64,000 bases of DNA, taken from an uncultured Alphaproteobacteria bacterium (GTDB taxonomy: Bacteria; Pseudomonadota; Alphaproteobacteria; RF32; CAG-239). Where the stretch lies: the NCBI GenBank assembly GCA_934271195.1, contig CAKQRB010000052.1, forward strand, positions 8,438-72,437. Reading direction: 5' to 3'. The notes under the pieces were generated by a model, which was not told the DNA's origin, searched no databases, and worked only from the letters and a program-made list of their open reading frames with translations. Numbering within the stretch: the stretch's first letter is position 1; each line of letters starts with the position of its first letter. Both the position numbers and the translations under genes were made by a program. Below, in pieces: positions 18,194 through 27,226 of this stretch.

Positions 18194-19435
18194 TTAAAAA
18201 TTTTGTTTTATCCACGAGAAAATTTTGCCCAATCCGCCAACGCTGCGAACCGATTTATTAATAATTTTATTCGGACGTTTTTCCGTATAATTCAGGGCAT
18301 ACATCAACAAGCCGACACAAGTTGAATAAGCCGGATTCGTAAAGACCTCTGGCTGATTGATGTCAGCCTTTGGCTTCCATACCCGCACTTCCTTGTCCAA
18401 CACCATTGTCGCAACTTCGCGAATACCCGGAAGCTGACTGCCGCCACCGGTCAAGACCACACGATGACTCGGCATATCTTTCAGCCCCTGTTCTTCCAGT
18501 TTCATATTGACAAGTTCAAAAATTTCTTCGATCCGCGGCGTAATAATACTAATCAAATCAGCCTTGGTAATCTGGCGTATGCTGCTGTCGTCTTCCTCTC
18601 CGACCGGATAAACGTTAATTGTTTCTTCTTTGTCTTTGCTGGTCAAAAAAGCACAGCCATGATAAGTCTTCAGACGTTCGGCATTGGCAATGGATGTCGT
18701 AAGCCCGTAAGCAATATCATTTGTCACATTATTTCCACCTACCGGCAATGCCGCAAAATATACCGGATATCCGTGACGGAAGGTAGCAATGCTGGTTGTT
18801 CCGCCGCCAATATCAATAACGGTCGCTCCGATTTCTTTCTCGTCTTCCACCAGACAGGCCAGTCCGGAAGCATAAGAAGAAAAAGCCCTGCCGACAATTT
18901 CGAGATGTGCGTTCTCAATCACTGTTGAAAGATTACGATATGTAATTTCCGGCACCAACCCGAGCACAATGTCAACAGCCAGCTTTTCAGCAAAAATATT
19001 TCGCGGATCCTTAATCTCCTCACCGCCGTCCAGACGATAGTTGGTCGGCAGGCAATGCACCAGATCACACCCGTCGACACTGATTTTGTTCAGCCCTTTT
19101 TCCAAAACCTTGTTCAAATCAGCTTCGTTAATCGGACGGTTTTTATTAAGAGAAATCGCCGCATTTTTGATAGAACTGTGTACCTTGTCACCGGAAATAT
19201 TGACAATAATTTTGCTGATACGTTCGTTGGCGCGCTGTTCTGCAGCCTCAACAGCATTGCACACTGCCAGTGTCGCCTTGTTAATATCTGTTACCACGCC
19301 GTTTTTAATACCGCTGGAAGCATTGTAGCCATAGCCGGCAATTTTAATTTGCCCTTCACGGCTGACTTTCGCAATCACGCAACAAACTTTTGAAGATCCC
19401 ACGTCCAAAGCTGCAAATGTTGACGACTTGTTCAA
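18194..19435 (-). CDS. ftsA: Cell division protein FtsA
   Basis: Actin-like protein that tethers FtsZ to the membrane. Family blocks are present: FAALDVGSSKVCCVIAK near the N-terminus, TVIDIGGGTTSIATF in the middle, and VVLTGGGSQLPGI. The C-terminal segment (GLGKIFSWIKQNF) is an amphipathic membrane-targeting helix. I place the start at TTG 19435, which has AGGGGGAG just upstream; an upstream TTG at 19453 lies in front of that ribosome site. Product about 413 residues. Confidence 0.96.
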   Translation of the reverse strand: MNKSSTFAALDVGSSKVCCVIAKVSREGQIKIAGYGYNASSGIKNGVVTDINKATLAVCNAVEAAEQRANERISKIIVNISGDKVHSSIKNAAISLNKNRPINEADLNKVLEKGLNKISVDGCDLVHCLPTNYRLDGGEEIKDPRNIFAEKLAVDIVLGLVPEITYRNLSTVIENAHLEIVGRAFSSYASGLACLVEDEKEIGATVIDIGGGTTSIATFRHGYPVYFAALPVGGNNVTNDIAYGLTTSIANAERLKTYHGCAFLTSKDKEETINVYPVGEEDDSSIRQITKADLISIITPRIEEIFELVNMKLEEQGLKDMPSHRVVLTGGGSQLPGIREVATMVLDKEVRVWKPKADINQPEVFTNPAYSTCVGLLMYALNYTEKRPNKIINKSVRSVGGLGKIFSWIKQNF

Positions 19436-19488
19436 GTTCTCCCCCTTCTCCAAACTTTCCGGTTTGTTTTACGGCAACGGCCTCCTCA

Positions 19489-20358
19489 TCAGGTTGCCCT
19501 TTCCTTGCCGTTATTAAGCTTAAGCGGTTCTTTAATAGCCGTTTTCTTAAGCTTGATAATCACCTTATCCCTTAACCTTAAATCAATTATGGTTAATTTA
19601 CGTTTAAGAATCCCTTTTGTCACATTTAATTTTAACAATTTTTTCCATGCTTTTTCAATTTTCTCTTCCGGCAATTTTACGGTAATACCGTTCCGAATGT
19701 CGTCCAAAACCAGATTCCAACGCCGCTGCGAAATATAATTCGCCACTTTCACCCGTTTAAAAACAGCATTGTCTTTTTGAATAACCTCAAGCAATGCATT
19801 AATATTTTCCGGCGCTCCTGCCCCGACAATCAGCAAAATCGGCTGATCCGGTTTAAAATCAGCATGAATAACCTTGCCATCTTCATCTATCGGATAAAAC
19901 TTTTCCGAAATCTGCCAAATTGACTTCACCTGCTTTTCAACAATACCGATTTGCACCACATTCGGCATAAAAGATTTTTTAACCACTGCCGATTTCACCC
20001 ACGGCAGTGCCTCAACCCTTTCTTTAATCTCCGCTACATTAACCTGAAAAATATTATCATCACGGCTCAGCCTGACTGCTTGCCGCAATTCCTCGGCGCT
20101 TGTTTTTTCATGCCCGAACACCAAAACCTCGTCCACGCCAAAACCGTGCTTTCCGCTAAAAACATAAAACTCCTGCGCCCATTCGCTAAACTGTTTGCTG
20201 ACCAGACTTTGTTTAACCGTCGCAGTTAAAGAAGCCAAAACCAGAATCACCCCGAGCACAATCAGACTGCCAACCAGACGATAAAGCCACTCTGCCGGAA
20301 GCCTGACAATATCTTCCAACGGATCGGGCGCTATTTGGGTCTTGCTCTTTCCAAACAT
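19489..20358 (-). CDS. ftsQ: Cell division protein FtsQ
   Basis: Bitopic divisome protein. About 289 residues: a short cytoplasmic part, one membrane helix (about 30-50), then a POTRA domain (VLVFGHEKTSAEELRQAV...) and an FtsQ/DivIB beta domain (LPWVKSAVVKKSFMPNVVQI). The start is the ATG in a TAATG overlap with the murB stop at 20358; a longer frame to 20394 would sit inside murB. Overlap suggests coupled translation. Confidence 0.93.
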   Translation of the reverse strand: MFGKSKTQIAPDPLEDIVRLPAEWLYRLVGSLIVLGVILVLASLTATVKQSLVSKQFSEWAQEFYVFSGKHGFGVDEVLVFGHEKTSAEELRQAVRLSRDDNIFQVNVAEIKERVEALPWVKSAVVKKSFMPNVVQIGIVEKQVKSIWQISEKFYPIDEDGKVIHADFKPDQPILLIVGAGAPENINALLEVIQKDNAVFKRVKVANYISQRRWNLVLDDIRNGITVKLPEEKIEKAWKKLLKLNVTKGILKRKLTIIDLRLRDKVIIKLKKTAIKEPLKLNNGKERAT

Positions 20359-21293
20359 TACTTCTTCATAATTCCCATGCGTTTGACTTCCCACTCTAAA
20401 ACGATGGAAGTCTTTTCCTTAACCCTGTTAATAATCTCCTCTCCCAGCGTCTCAATATCGTTAGCTGTTGCCTTACCGGTATTAATCAGAAAATTACAGT
20501 GTTTTTCCGAAACCTTGGCACCGTTAACGCTCAACCCGCAACAGCCGGATTTCTTAATCAGTTCCCAGGCCTTCAAACCCTCGGGATTTTTAAAGGTTGA
20601 GCCGGCCGTTTTTTCATTATACGGCTGATTGGCAATTCTGTACTGCCGCTGCTCTTCCAAAATACGGGCAATATTTTCCTTCTTGTCCTTTGCTGCCCGA
20701 AAAGTAATGGACGTAATAATCCAGTCATCGGGAAAAAAGCTGCTTCGATAAGAAAGCATCAAATCATCGACCGTCACCGTTTCTTTTTCGCCACGACCGT
20801 TTACAATCGTCGCACGGGCAATCACGTCTTTTACACACCGCCCGAAACAACCGGCATTGGTCTTGACCGAACCACCAATAACGCCGGGAATGGAGCACAA
20901 AAACTCCAGCCCGCCCAGCTCATTCTCCAGCATAATCTTTTTCAAATCGGCATTACGTACGCCGGCAAAACAGGTAATTTCATTATCCTTTATTTCAATC
21001 TGCTTAAAATATTTGCTGTCCAGACGAATAACTACTCCGGTAATTCCACCGTCGCGCACCAACAGATTAGAGCCGCCGCCGACCACGCATACCGGCAGAT
21101 TATACGGCATCATCTTAAGAAAAAAGCCCAAATCGCCTTCATCTTCCGGATGATACATTACGTCAGCCGGTCCGCCGACGCCAAACCATGTATATTTTGA
21201 CATCGGCACGTCGATATCATAACGTCCCCTGACTTCAGGAAGAAAATCTACCAGTTTTTTTCTCTTCGGCCACAGCCGTTTTAACCTCAACAT
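20358..21293 (-). CDS. murB: UDP-N-acetylenolpyruvoylglucosamine reductase MurB
   Basis: FAD enzyme that reduces UDP-GlcNAc-enolpyruvate to UDP-MurNAc. The 311-residue product has KYTWFGVGGPADVM near the N-terminus and the FAD-binding VVGGGSNLLVRDGG and SIPGVIGGSVKTNAGC blocks. The YRSSFF motif and AGSTFKNPEG (active-site serine region) follow. A strong ribosome site, AGGAGG, precedes the start. Confidence 0.97.
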   Translation of the reverse strand: MLRLKRLWPKRKKLVDFLPEVRGRYDIDVPMSKYTWFGVGGPADVMYHPEDEGDLGFFLKMMPYNLPVCVVGGGSNLLVRDGGITGVVIRLDSKYFKQIEIKDNEITCFAGVRNADLKKIMLENELGGLEFLCSIPGVIGGSVKTNAGCFGRCVKDVIARATIVNGRGEKETVTVDDLMLSYRSSFFPDDWIITSITFRAAKDKKENIARILEEQRQYRIANQPYNEKTAGSTFKNPEGLKAWELIKKSGCCGLSVNGAKVSEKHCNFLINTGKATANDIETLGEEIINRVKEKTSIVLEWEVKRMGIMKK

Positions 21294-21307
21294 TTTTCCT
21301 CCTGATT

Positions 21308-22423
21308 TTATCTTGCTGAAATTTCACGCTCCACCGCGTCGGCAAAACGCTGCGCAGCATCATTAATTGCGGTCTTTTTGGCATTGTCAGACATTTTTTT
21401 CATCTTTTTCGGATTCGCAATCGCCTCTTTCAAAATGCCGGACAATACTTCCGGCGTAAAATCTTTCTGCCGAATAACCTCAGCTCCTTTGGCTTCTCCC
21501 AAAGTCTGGGCATTGTACGACTGATGATCATCGGCGGCAATCGGCAGCGGAACCAAAACTGACGGCAAGCCGGCAATTGCAATCTCAGAAACCGAAGACG
21601 CCCCCGCCCGCGACACAATCAAATCCGTTGAAGCATAAAGCTCGTCCATATTGTCAAAAAAAGCAGAAACCACAACCTCGGCTCCACAACCCCGATAAGC
21701 GTTTTCAATCAGCGTTATGTCATCTTTCCGGCATTGCTGAAAAATCTTCATCTTTTTTTGCTCAAACTTATCCAAAGCAGCTACCGCAGTCGGCACAACT
21801 TCACTGAATACTTTTGCCCCTTGGCTTCCGCCCAAAATCAGCAATTGAAAAACATCATCTGCCGTACGTTCTTTATATTTTCCTTCTCCGGTTTTGACAA
21901 TCGCTCCCCGCACCGGCATACCGGTCAGCAGCGTTCTGACATTTGTCGGCGTATATTTTACATTTTTAAAACTCTGCGCAATCAATGAAGCATATTTGCT
22001 CAAAAACCTGTTTGTCCGACTCATGACTGCATTCTGCTCATGCAAAATCAAATCCGTTCCGAGCAGAATAGCCGCCATTGATGCCGGAAAAGAGGCATAA
22101 CCGCCAAATCCGACCACACATTTCGGCCGCTTTTTCAAAATCAGGAAACCGGCTTGCAAAATACCAATGCATGTTTTGAACAAACTCTTAAGCTTAAACC
22201 ATTTTGACTTTCCGACCATCGCTCCGGCCCAGACCGCATAATTTGGAATCTCACCCAGATGCCCTTTATAATTATCTTTACCGCGGCTGTCGGTAATCAG
22301 TGCCAGCCGGTATCCCCGCTTTAACAGTTCCTCTGCCAGAGCCTCGGCCGGATAAACATGACCGCCCGTTCCGCCGGCTGTTAAAAAGATTAAAGGTTTT
22401 GCTTTCTTTTTAGTACGTTTCAT
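21308..22423 (-). CDS. murG: UDP-GlcNAc:lipid I transferase MurG
   Basis: Membrane-associated GT-B glycosyltransferase that turns lipid I into lipid II. TAGGTGGHVYPAEALAEEL is the family's N-terminal loop, with GFGGYASFP, HEQNAVMSRTNRFL, LLILGGSQGAKVF and SRAGASSVSEIAIAGLPSVLVPLP all present. The start is ATG 22423, 14 bp inside the end of ftsW, with GGAGGATAAAG before it; an upstream in-frame start would lie deep within ftsW. About 371 residues. Confidence 0.97.
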   Translation of the reverse strand: MKRTKKKAKPLIFLTAGGTGGHVYPAEALAEELLKRGYRLALITDSRGKDNYKGHLGEIPNYAVWAGAMVGKSKWFKLKSLFKTCIGILQAGFLILKKRPKCVVGFGGYASFPASMAAILLGTDLILHEQNAVMSRTNRFLSKYASLIAQSFKNVKYTPTNVRTLLTGMPVRGAIVKTGEGKYKERTADDVFQLLILGGSQGAKVFSEVVPTAVAALDKFEQKKMKIFQQCRKDDITLIENAYRGCGAEVVVSAFFDNMDELYASTDLIVSRAGASSVSEIAIAGLPSVLVPLPIAADDHQSYNAQTLGEAKGAEVIRQKDFTPEVLSGILKEAIANPKKMKKMSDNAKKTAINDAAQRFADAVEREISAR

Positions 22424-23546
22424 CTTTATCCTCCGCATGAACATTTTTTCGGGTAATTGCCAGCAACATCCCCATTCCCAGCGCTGTCGCCAAAACCGAA
22501 GACCCGCCGTAAGAAACAAAAGGCATGGTCATTCCTTTGGTCGGCATCAGGTGCAGCGTGGACGCCATATTAATAATGCCCTGAACACCGAATGACGCAC
22601 ACAGGCCGGAAGCCGACAAAATAATAAACAAATTGTTGTCTTTAAGTGATATGATCATTGAACGTATAACTACTATGGCAAAGACTGCAACAATAAACAA
22701 GCACAAAATCAATCCGTATTCTTCTGCCGCTACCGCAAAAATAAAATCGGTATGCGCATCGGGAATATTCATCTTAACTACGCCTTCGCCTGGGCCTTTG
22801 CCAAACAAGCTGCCGTTCTGGAAAGCCTCCAGCGACTTGCGCACTTGATAACTGAGTTCGTTGCCGGAAGCCAAAAATTGGTTCACGCGGCTATGCACAT
22901 GGTCAAATGTAAAATAAGCCGTCACCAGCATAGCCAGGAATCCCACTCCCAGCGCCGCCACGAATTTTATGGATAAACCGGCCAGAAAGAACTGAAAGAC
23001 CCAAATACAAGAAACCACACATGACATCCCGAAATCAGGCTGCAACAACAATAAACCGACCGTTAAAACAAACAGAAAAAGAGAAATCAGATTTCCCGGA
23101 AAATTTGCCGACTTATTCTGCCCATCAAACAACCACGCCGCAACGACAATAAAAGTCGGCTTGACAAATTCGGAAGGCTGAAGTGTAAAACCCAGAATTC
23201 TGATCCAACGCGTGGCGCCCTTGGCTTCAAAACCCCATATCAGCGTAAAAACCATCAGAACAATCGTTACGGTATATCCCAAAATCGCCACCCTGCGGAT
23301 AGCCTTCAAACTTTGCATGGATAAAAACAGCATCAGGGACAACGCCAACGGCATAAAAAACAGCTGCCGTTTTACAAAATGATAACTGTCCGCCCCGATC
23401 CGGTTAGCCACCGACGGGCTGGCCGAAAAAGTCAGCAGCAATCCGACCATAACCAAAGACAAAATCAACGACAGCAGAATCTTGTCAACGGTCCACCACC
23501 AGTTGCTCAAAACGCTTCGGGAATTTCTGGCCAGATTAATAATCAT
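22410..23546 (-). CDS. ftsW: Septal peptidoglycan polymerase FtsW
   Basis: SEDS-family glycosyltransferase of the divisome. The 378-residue product has about ten membrane segments and the family blocks GATRWIRILGFTLQPSEFVK, LFGKGPGEGVVK, DAHTDFIFAVAAEEYG and TKGMTMPFVSYGGSS. Its position between mraY and murG marks it as FtsW rather than a second RodA. In the usual cluster order murD sits between mraY and ftsW; here only 4 bp separate them. Confidence 0.96.
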   Translation of the reverse strand: MIINLARNSRSVLSNWWWTVDKILLSLILSLVMVGLLLTFSASPSVANRIGADSYHFVKRQLFFMPLALSLMLFLSMQSLKAIRRVAILGYTVTIVLMVFTLIWGFEAKGATRWIRILGFTLQPSEFVKPTFIVVAAWLFDGQNKSANFPGNLISLFLFVLTVGLLLLQPDFGMSCVVSCIWVFQFFLAGLSIKFVAALGVGFLAMLVTAYFTFDHVHSRVNQFLASGNELSYQVRKSLEAFQNGSLFGKGPGEGVVKMNIPDAHTDFIFAVAAEEYGLILCLFIVAVFAIVVIRSMIISLKDNNLFIILSASGLCASFGVQGIINMASTLHLMPTKGMTMPFVSYGGSSVLATALGMGMLLAITRKNVHAEDKDETY

Positions 23547-23550
23547 TTTC

Positions 23551-24630
23551 TTATCTCACGGTTAAAGACATCAGGGCTGTCACGGCCAAAATCAGGGCCA
23601 TAATCCAAAAACGATTAACAACGCGGGTTTCCGGCCAGCCCGATTGCTCAAAGTGATGATGTATCGGCGCCATTTTGAAAAATCTTCTGCCGCCGGTCTT
23701 CTTAAAATAGGCTACCTGAATCATAACGGATAAAGCCTCAATCACAAAAATCCCGCCCGCAATCGCCAGTATAATTTCCTGCTTGAGCATAACGGCAATC
23801 GTACCGAGCAAACCGCCCAAAGCCAGAGAGCCAGTATCACCCATAAAAACCTTTGCCGGCGCGCAGTTAAACCACAAAAAGCCCAGACACCCACCGATAA
23901 CGGCAGCACAAACGACGGCAACTTCGCCGACATTCGGCAGCTTGGCGATTGCAAAAACGTCAACCAGCGGACTGCCGCCGATATAAGCAAAAACCATAAA
24001 CACAAACAAAGCCGCAATCATTAATCCGGAAGCCAGCCCGTCCAATCCGTCGGAAAGATTCACGGCATTAGACGACCCGACAATCACAATCATGGCAAAA
24101 GGAATATAAAACAGCCACAAATTAACCGCCAGATTAAAATAAGGAATTGTCAGGCTAAAGCGGTTTTGCTCAGGCGTCAGATAAGATACAATCAAGACCG
24201 AAACCAAAGCGGTTGAAAACTGCAGAAGCAACTTCATTTTTGCCGTCATGGCGTTTGCAGTCTGTTTTTTGACCTTGACATAGTCATCGACAAACCCCAC
24301 AAAGCCATAAACCAGCAAAACCAAAATGCAAACCCAAACCAGAGGATCATTCCAATGCGCCCAGAGGATTGTTGACAGAATGCCGCTGCCCAAAATCATC
24401 AGGCCGCCCATTGTCGGCGTCCCCTTTTTGGTCAGCAAATGGCTCTGTGGGCCGTCTTCGCGGATTGGCTGGCCTTTTCCCTGATGAAGGCGCAAATAAT
24501 TAATGATTCGCTCCCCGCAAACCAACACCAGAATAAAAGCGGTAAAAAAAGCGCCGCCGGTACGCCAACAAAGCGTAGAGCTGAAAACAGACAATTCATT
24601 CGCTGCAGACTGAAACAAACTGTTAAACAT
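23551..24630 (-). CDS. mraY: Phospho-MurNAc-pentapeptide transferase MraY
   Basis: Integral membrane enzyme that attaches phospho-MurNAc-pentapeptide to undecaprenyl phosphate to form lipid I. About 359 residues with ten membrane segments. Signature blocks are KKGTPTMGGLMIL, FVDDYVKVKK (catalytic aspartates), NAVNLSDGLDGLA and FMGDTGSLALGGLLG, ending with FKMAPIHHHFEQSGWPETR. I choose ATG 24630, with GGGGGA about ten bases upstream, over TTG 24636. It is the first gene of the division cluster as seen here. Confidence 0.97.
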   Translation of the reverse strand: MFNSLFQSAANELSVFSSTLCWRTGGAFFTAFILVLVCGERIINYLRLHQGKGQPIREDGPQSHLLTKKGTPTMGGLMILGSGILSTILWAHWNDPLVWVCILVLLVYGFVGFVDDYVKVKKQTANAMTAKMKLLLQFSTALVSVLIVSYLTPEQNRFSLTIPYFNLAVNLWLFYIPFAMIVIVGSSNAVNLSDGLDGLASGLMIAALFVFMVFAYIGGSPLVDVFAIAKLPNVGEVAVVCAAVIGGCLGFLWFNCAPAKVFMGDTGSLALGGLLGTIAVMLKQEIILAIAGGIFVIEALSVMIQVAYFKKTGGRRFFKMAPIHHHFEQSGWPETRVVNRFWIMALILAVTALMSLTVR

Positions 24631-25036
24631 TCCCAATAGTCCCCCGGATCATAAAATTTTATTTTTAATCCTACCCGCAATTTCTAAAATAAACCTTAAA
24701 ATATCTGATGAAATAAAAAAACTTTTATCCTCTTTTTTCCTTTTATTTCTCTCCGTCCTCTTCCCCTTTCCCTATCTTGCCTCTTTTTTATTCTTCATTA
24801 TTTTTCTCTTTCTTCTTCTCTTATCTCTCCGCTTTCGCCATTCTGCTTCTCTCATCATTCCAATTAACCAAAGTCCCCACGGCTTTCTTCACCTGTTATC
24901 CCAAACCCTGCTCGACTTTTTATTGCATGTCAAATTTTGCACTTCTTTATGCTGTAGTATCCGAATTGTCACCTGCAAGCCGGATGGCGCCGGTTTTATG
25001 CGGTGTCTTAAACTCCGTATTGCTCTGGCGGAATGT

Positions 25037-25157
25037 ATGACAAAGTATGTGCTTTGAAAGGTTTGTCATTGCCGGACTTCAAACCGGCAATTCATAAAAA
25101 AAAGAAGCAGAGTGCCGACTGTGAAACGGTTTCTCGGATCAAGTCCAAGAATGACAA
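25037..25157. repeat. REP-like palindromic element
   Basis: The outer arms TTGTCATTGCCGGACTT (25063-25079) and AAGTCCAAGAATGACAA (25141-25157) are inverted copies that match at 14 of 17 positions. Within it ATTGCCGG pairs with CCGGCAAT (25068-25090). An additional ATGACAAA (25037-25044) pairs with TTTGTCAT (25062-25069). The TCATTGCCGGACTT wording resembles dispersed extragenic palindromes of many alphaproteobacteria; this likeness is from memory, not a search. Confidence 0.65.
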
Positions 25158-25204
25158 GAAAAGAATTTTATTAACCGTTCTGATCTGGGCACTCTGTTGT
25201 TCAG

Positions 25205-25234
25205 ATAAAGAAAAGAGCAACGCGCAAGCTCTTT
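25205..25234 (-). terminator. Intrinsic terminator of kdsB
   Basis: On the minus strand CAAAGAGC and GCTCTTTT pair around a TTGCGCGTT-type loop, followed by TTTTCTTTAT. It lies ten bases after the kdsB stop codon. Confidence 0.75.
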
Positions 25235-25243
25235 GCAAACTTT

Positions 25244-26017
25244 TTACTTAATGTAGCGGCGAGCTTCAACCAAGTCCTCTTCCGTATCAATATCCGCAGG
25301 AGCCTCTTGAACCAGCTTCATGTTATTAATAACTTTTGCCCGAATAGTCATGCCGTTTTCAAGTGCGCGCAACTGTTCCAAAGATTCGCGCGCTTCCAAA
25401 ACGCCGACAGGCAAATCTACCATCTTGGCCAGTGAAGAAGCTTTATAAACATAAATGCCGATGTGATGATACAAATCCTGATTCTTACACTTTTCCGGAT
25501 TTCGGGTAAAAGGAGCCACCGCACGGGTAAAATATAAACAACGCCCTTCCGTCTCACCGTCGCGCAATCCCATGACAATCTTAACATTTGCCGGTTTTGC
25601 AGCTTCCTCGACAGACTCAAATACCATTCCACAAGTTGCAATATCGCACCCCGTCCGCTCAATCATCTCAATCAACTGATTATTGATGTCCGGATCCACA
25701 TTAATGGCATCGCCTTGAAAATTAACCACAATATCATACTTGCTGCCATCCGGATCAATCGTCTTTAATGCAGCGGCAATACGATCAGTACCGGAAGGCA
25801 GACTCGGATCTGTCAAAATAGCCTTAGCGCCAAACTTTGTACATTCATCTAAAATCACCTGATCGCCGGCCGCCACATAAACATCACCTTTAATTGCCTT
25901 GCAAACATTTTCATAAACACGATTAATCAGTGTCTTGCCGTTAATATCGCATAATGGTTTGTTCGGCAGGCGGGTCGAGGCCATTCTAACCGGAATCATC
26001 GTCACTATTCTGCTCAT
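25244..26017 (-). CDS. kdsB: 3-deoxy-manno-octulosonate cytidylyltransferase KdsB
   Basis: Activates Kdo as CMP-Kdo for the LPS inner core, in the cytoplasm. The 257-residue product has the nucleotide-binding start IPVRMASTRLPNKPL, the sugar-site block VNFQGDAINVDP and a conserved HHIGIYVYKASSL. One change is seen: the family usually has VQGDEP where this has FQGDAIN. GGAG lies nine bases before the ATG. Presence implies Kdo-containing LPS. It is divergent from queA. Confidence 0.94.
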   Translation of the reverse strand: MSRIVTMIPVRMASTRLPNKPLCDINGKTLINRVYENVCKAIKGDVYVAAGDQVILDECTKFGAKAILTDPSLPSGTDRIAAALKTIDPDGSKYDIVVNFQGDAINVDPDINNQLIEMIERTGCDIATCGMVFESVEEAAKPANVKIVMGLRDGETEGRCLYFTRAVAPFTRNPEKCKNQDLYHHIGIYVYKASSLAKMVDLPVGVLEARESLEQLRALENGMTIRAKVINNMKLVQEAPADIDTEEDLVEARRYIK

Positions 26018-26095
26018 CTAAAAAATCTCCGTAAAAGGTTATTGCTAATACGGCATTTATATATTATAACAAGCAAAAAATAAAGGATTAGATAC

Positions 26096-27181
26096 ATGAA
26101 AGTGGATATTTTTGATTTTGACCTCGACCGCAGCCTGATTGCCAAAGAGCCTGTCTCTCCGCGAGATACCTCTCGTCTGCTTGATTTATCGCAGAAAGAT
26201 CGGATTTCCGACCGTCATTTTTATGACTTGCCACAGCTTTTAAATGAAGGAGACGTGCTGGTTTTTAATGACACTAAAGTCATTCCGGCCCGTTTATACG
26301 GCCGCCATGGCGAAGCTTTGGTTGAAGTCACGCTGTACCGTCCGGTTGACGGCATCTGCTGGTGGAGCTTTATCAAAAATTCCAAACGCTTAAAACCCGG
26401 TAGCACGGTCAGCTTTTACACTTCCGAAATCTCTGCCGAAAAGTCTGACTTTACCGCCGAAGTCATTGAAAAACAAGACGAAGACGGAACACTTTTAAAA
26501 TTTAACTGTGACCCGTCGCAACTCGGGCATTTGCTGGAAAAATACGGTTCCATGCCGCTGCCGCCTTATATCAAACGTGAAAAACCGGCCGCTGACGGTA
26601 TCTGGGACAAATACAACGATAAAGAAAACTATCAGACGGTCTATGCCAGACACGAAGGCGCCGTTGCTGCCCCGACAGCCGGCCTGCATTTTACCGACCG
26701 AGTTTTGCAGGCAATTGAAGAAAAAGGCGTGAAAAAAGTATTTCTGACCTTGCATGTCGGCGCCGGAACTTTTCTTCCGGTCAAAACGGACGATACCCAA
26801 GACCACAAAATGCACGCCGAATACGGCATCATTACCCAAGAAGCCGCTGATACAATCAATGCCGCCAAAGCTGCCGGCAAAAACATCATTGCTGTCGGCA
26901 CTACTTCGCTCCGCCTGTTGGAAAGCGCCGCGGACGAACACGGCATCTTGCATCCTTTTGCCGATGACACCAGCATTTTCATCACGCCGGGATACAAGTT
27001 CAAAATGATTGATTATCTGGTCACAAATTTTCACCTGCCGAAATCTACTTTGTTTATGCTGGTCTGTGCCGTAGCCGGCCTCGACCGAATGAAGCAGGGA
27101 TATGCTCATGCCATTGCAGAAAAATACCGTTTTTATTCTTACGGCGACAGCTCTATTTTAAAATGTGTAAATAAAATTTAA
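26096..27181 (+). CDS. queA: S-adenosylmethionine:tRNA ribosyltransferase-isomerase QueA
   Basis: Transfers and isomerises the ribosyl part of AdoMet onto 7-aminomethyl-7-deazaguanine at tRNA position 34, giving epoxyqueuosine. The 361-residue protein has typical blocks: DFDLDRSLIAKEPVSPRD, VLVFNDTKVIPARLYG, YQTVYARHEGAVAAPTAGLHF, VGAGTFLPVK and NFHLPKSTLFMLVCA. AAGGA precedes the ATG. Other queuosine genes are not in the window. Confidence 0.97.
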   Translation: MKVDIFDFDLDRSLIAKEPVSPRDTSRLLDLSQKDRISDRHFYDLPQLLNEGDVLVFNDTKVIPARLYGRHGEALVEVTLYRPVDGICWWSFIKNSKRLKPGSTVSFYTSEISAEKSDFTAEVIEKQDEDGTLLKFNCDPSQLGHLLEKYGSMPLPPYIKREKPAADGIWDKYNDKENYQTVYARHEGAVAAPTAGLHFTDRVLQAIEEKGVKKVFLTLHVGAGTFLPVKTDDTQDHKMHAEYGIITQEAADTINAAKAAGKNIIAVGTTSLRLLESAADEHGILHPFADDTSIFITPGYKFKMIDYLVTNFHLPKSTLFMLVCAVAGLDRMKQGYAHAIAEKYRFYSYGDSSILKCVNKI

Positions 27182-27226
27182 ACTTTCCGCCACTATACTT
27201 TTTTCCTGAAGACCAAGGAGAAAAAC

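Larger units (their letters stand above)
24631..25243. other. Gap between mraY and kdsB with a C/T-rich tract and palindromic sequence
   Basis: No gene is called in these 600 bp. From about 24725 to 24860 the plus strand is C/T-rich like the tracts at 14.6 kb and 37.9 kb, though it lacks their conserved core. Two small frames (24777-25040, 25033-25251) reflect that bias or run through the repeats and have no ribosome site. The stretch from 25037 to 25157 is palindromic and is listed separately. The promoter of the mraY cluster should lie near 24640-24720. Confidence 0.6.

Noticed and set aside
24777..25251. Two plus-strand frames between mraY and kdsB
   Set aside because: The first is the translation of a C/T-rich tract, the second runs through a palindromic repeat and the kdsB terminator. 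Neither has a ribosome site.
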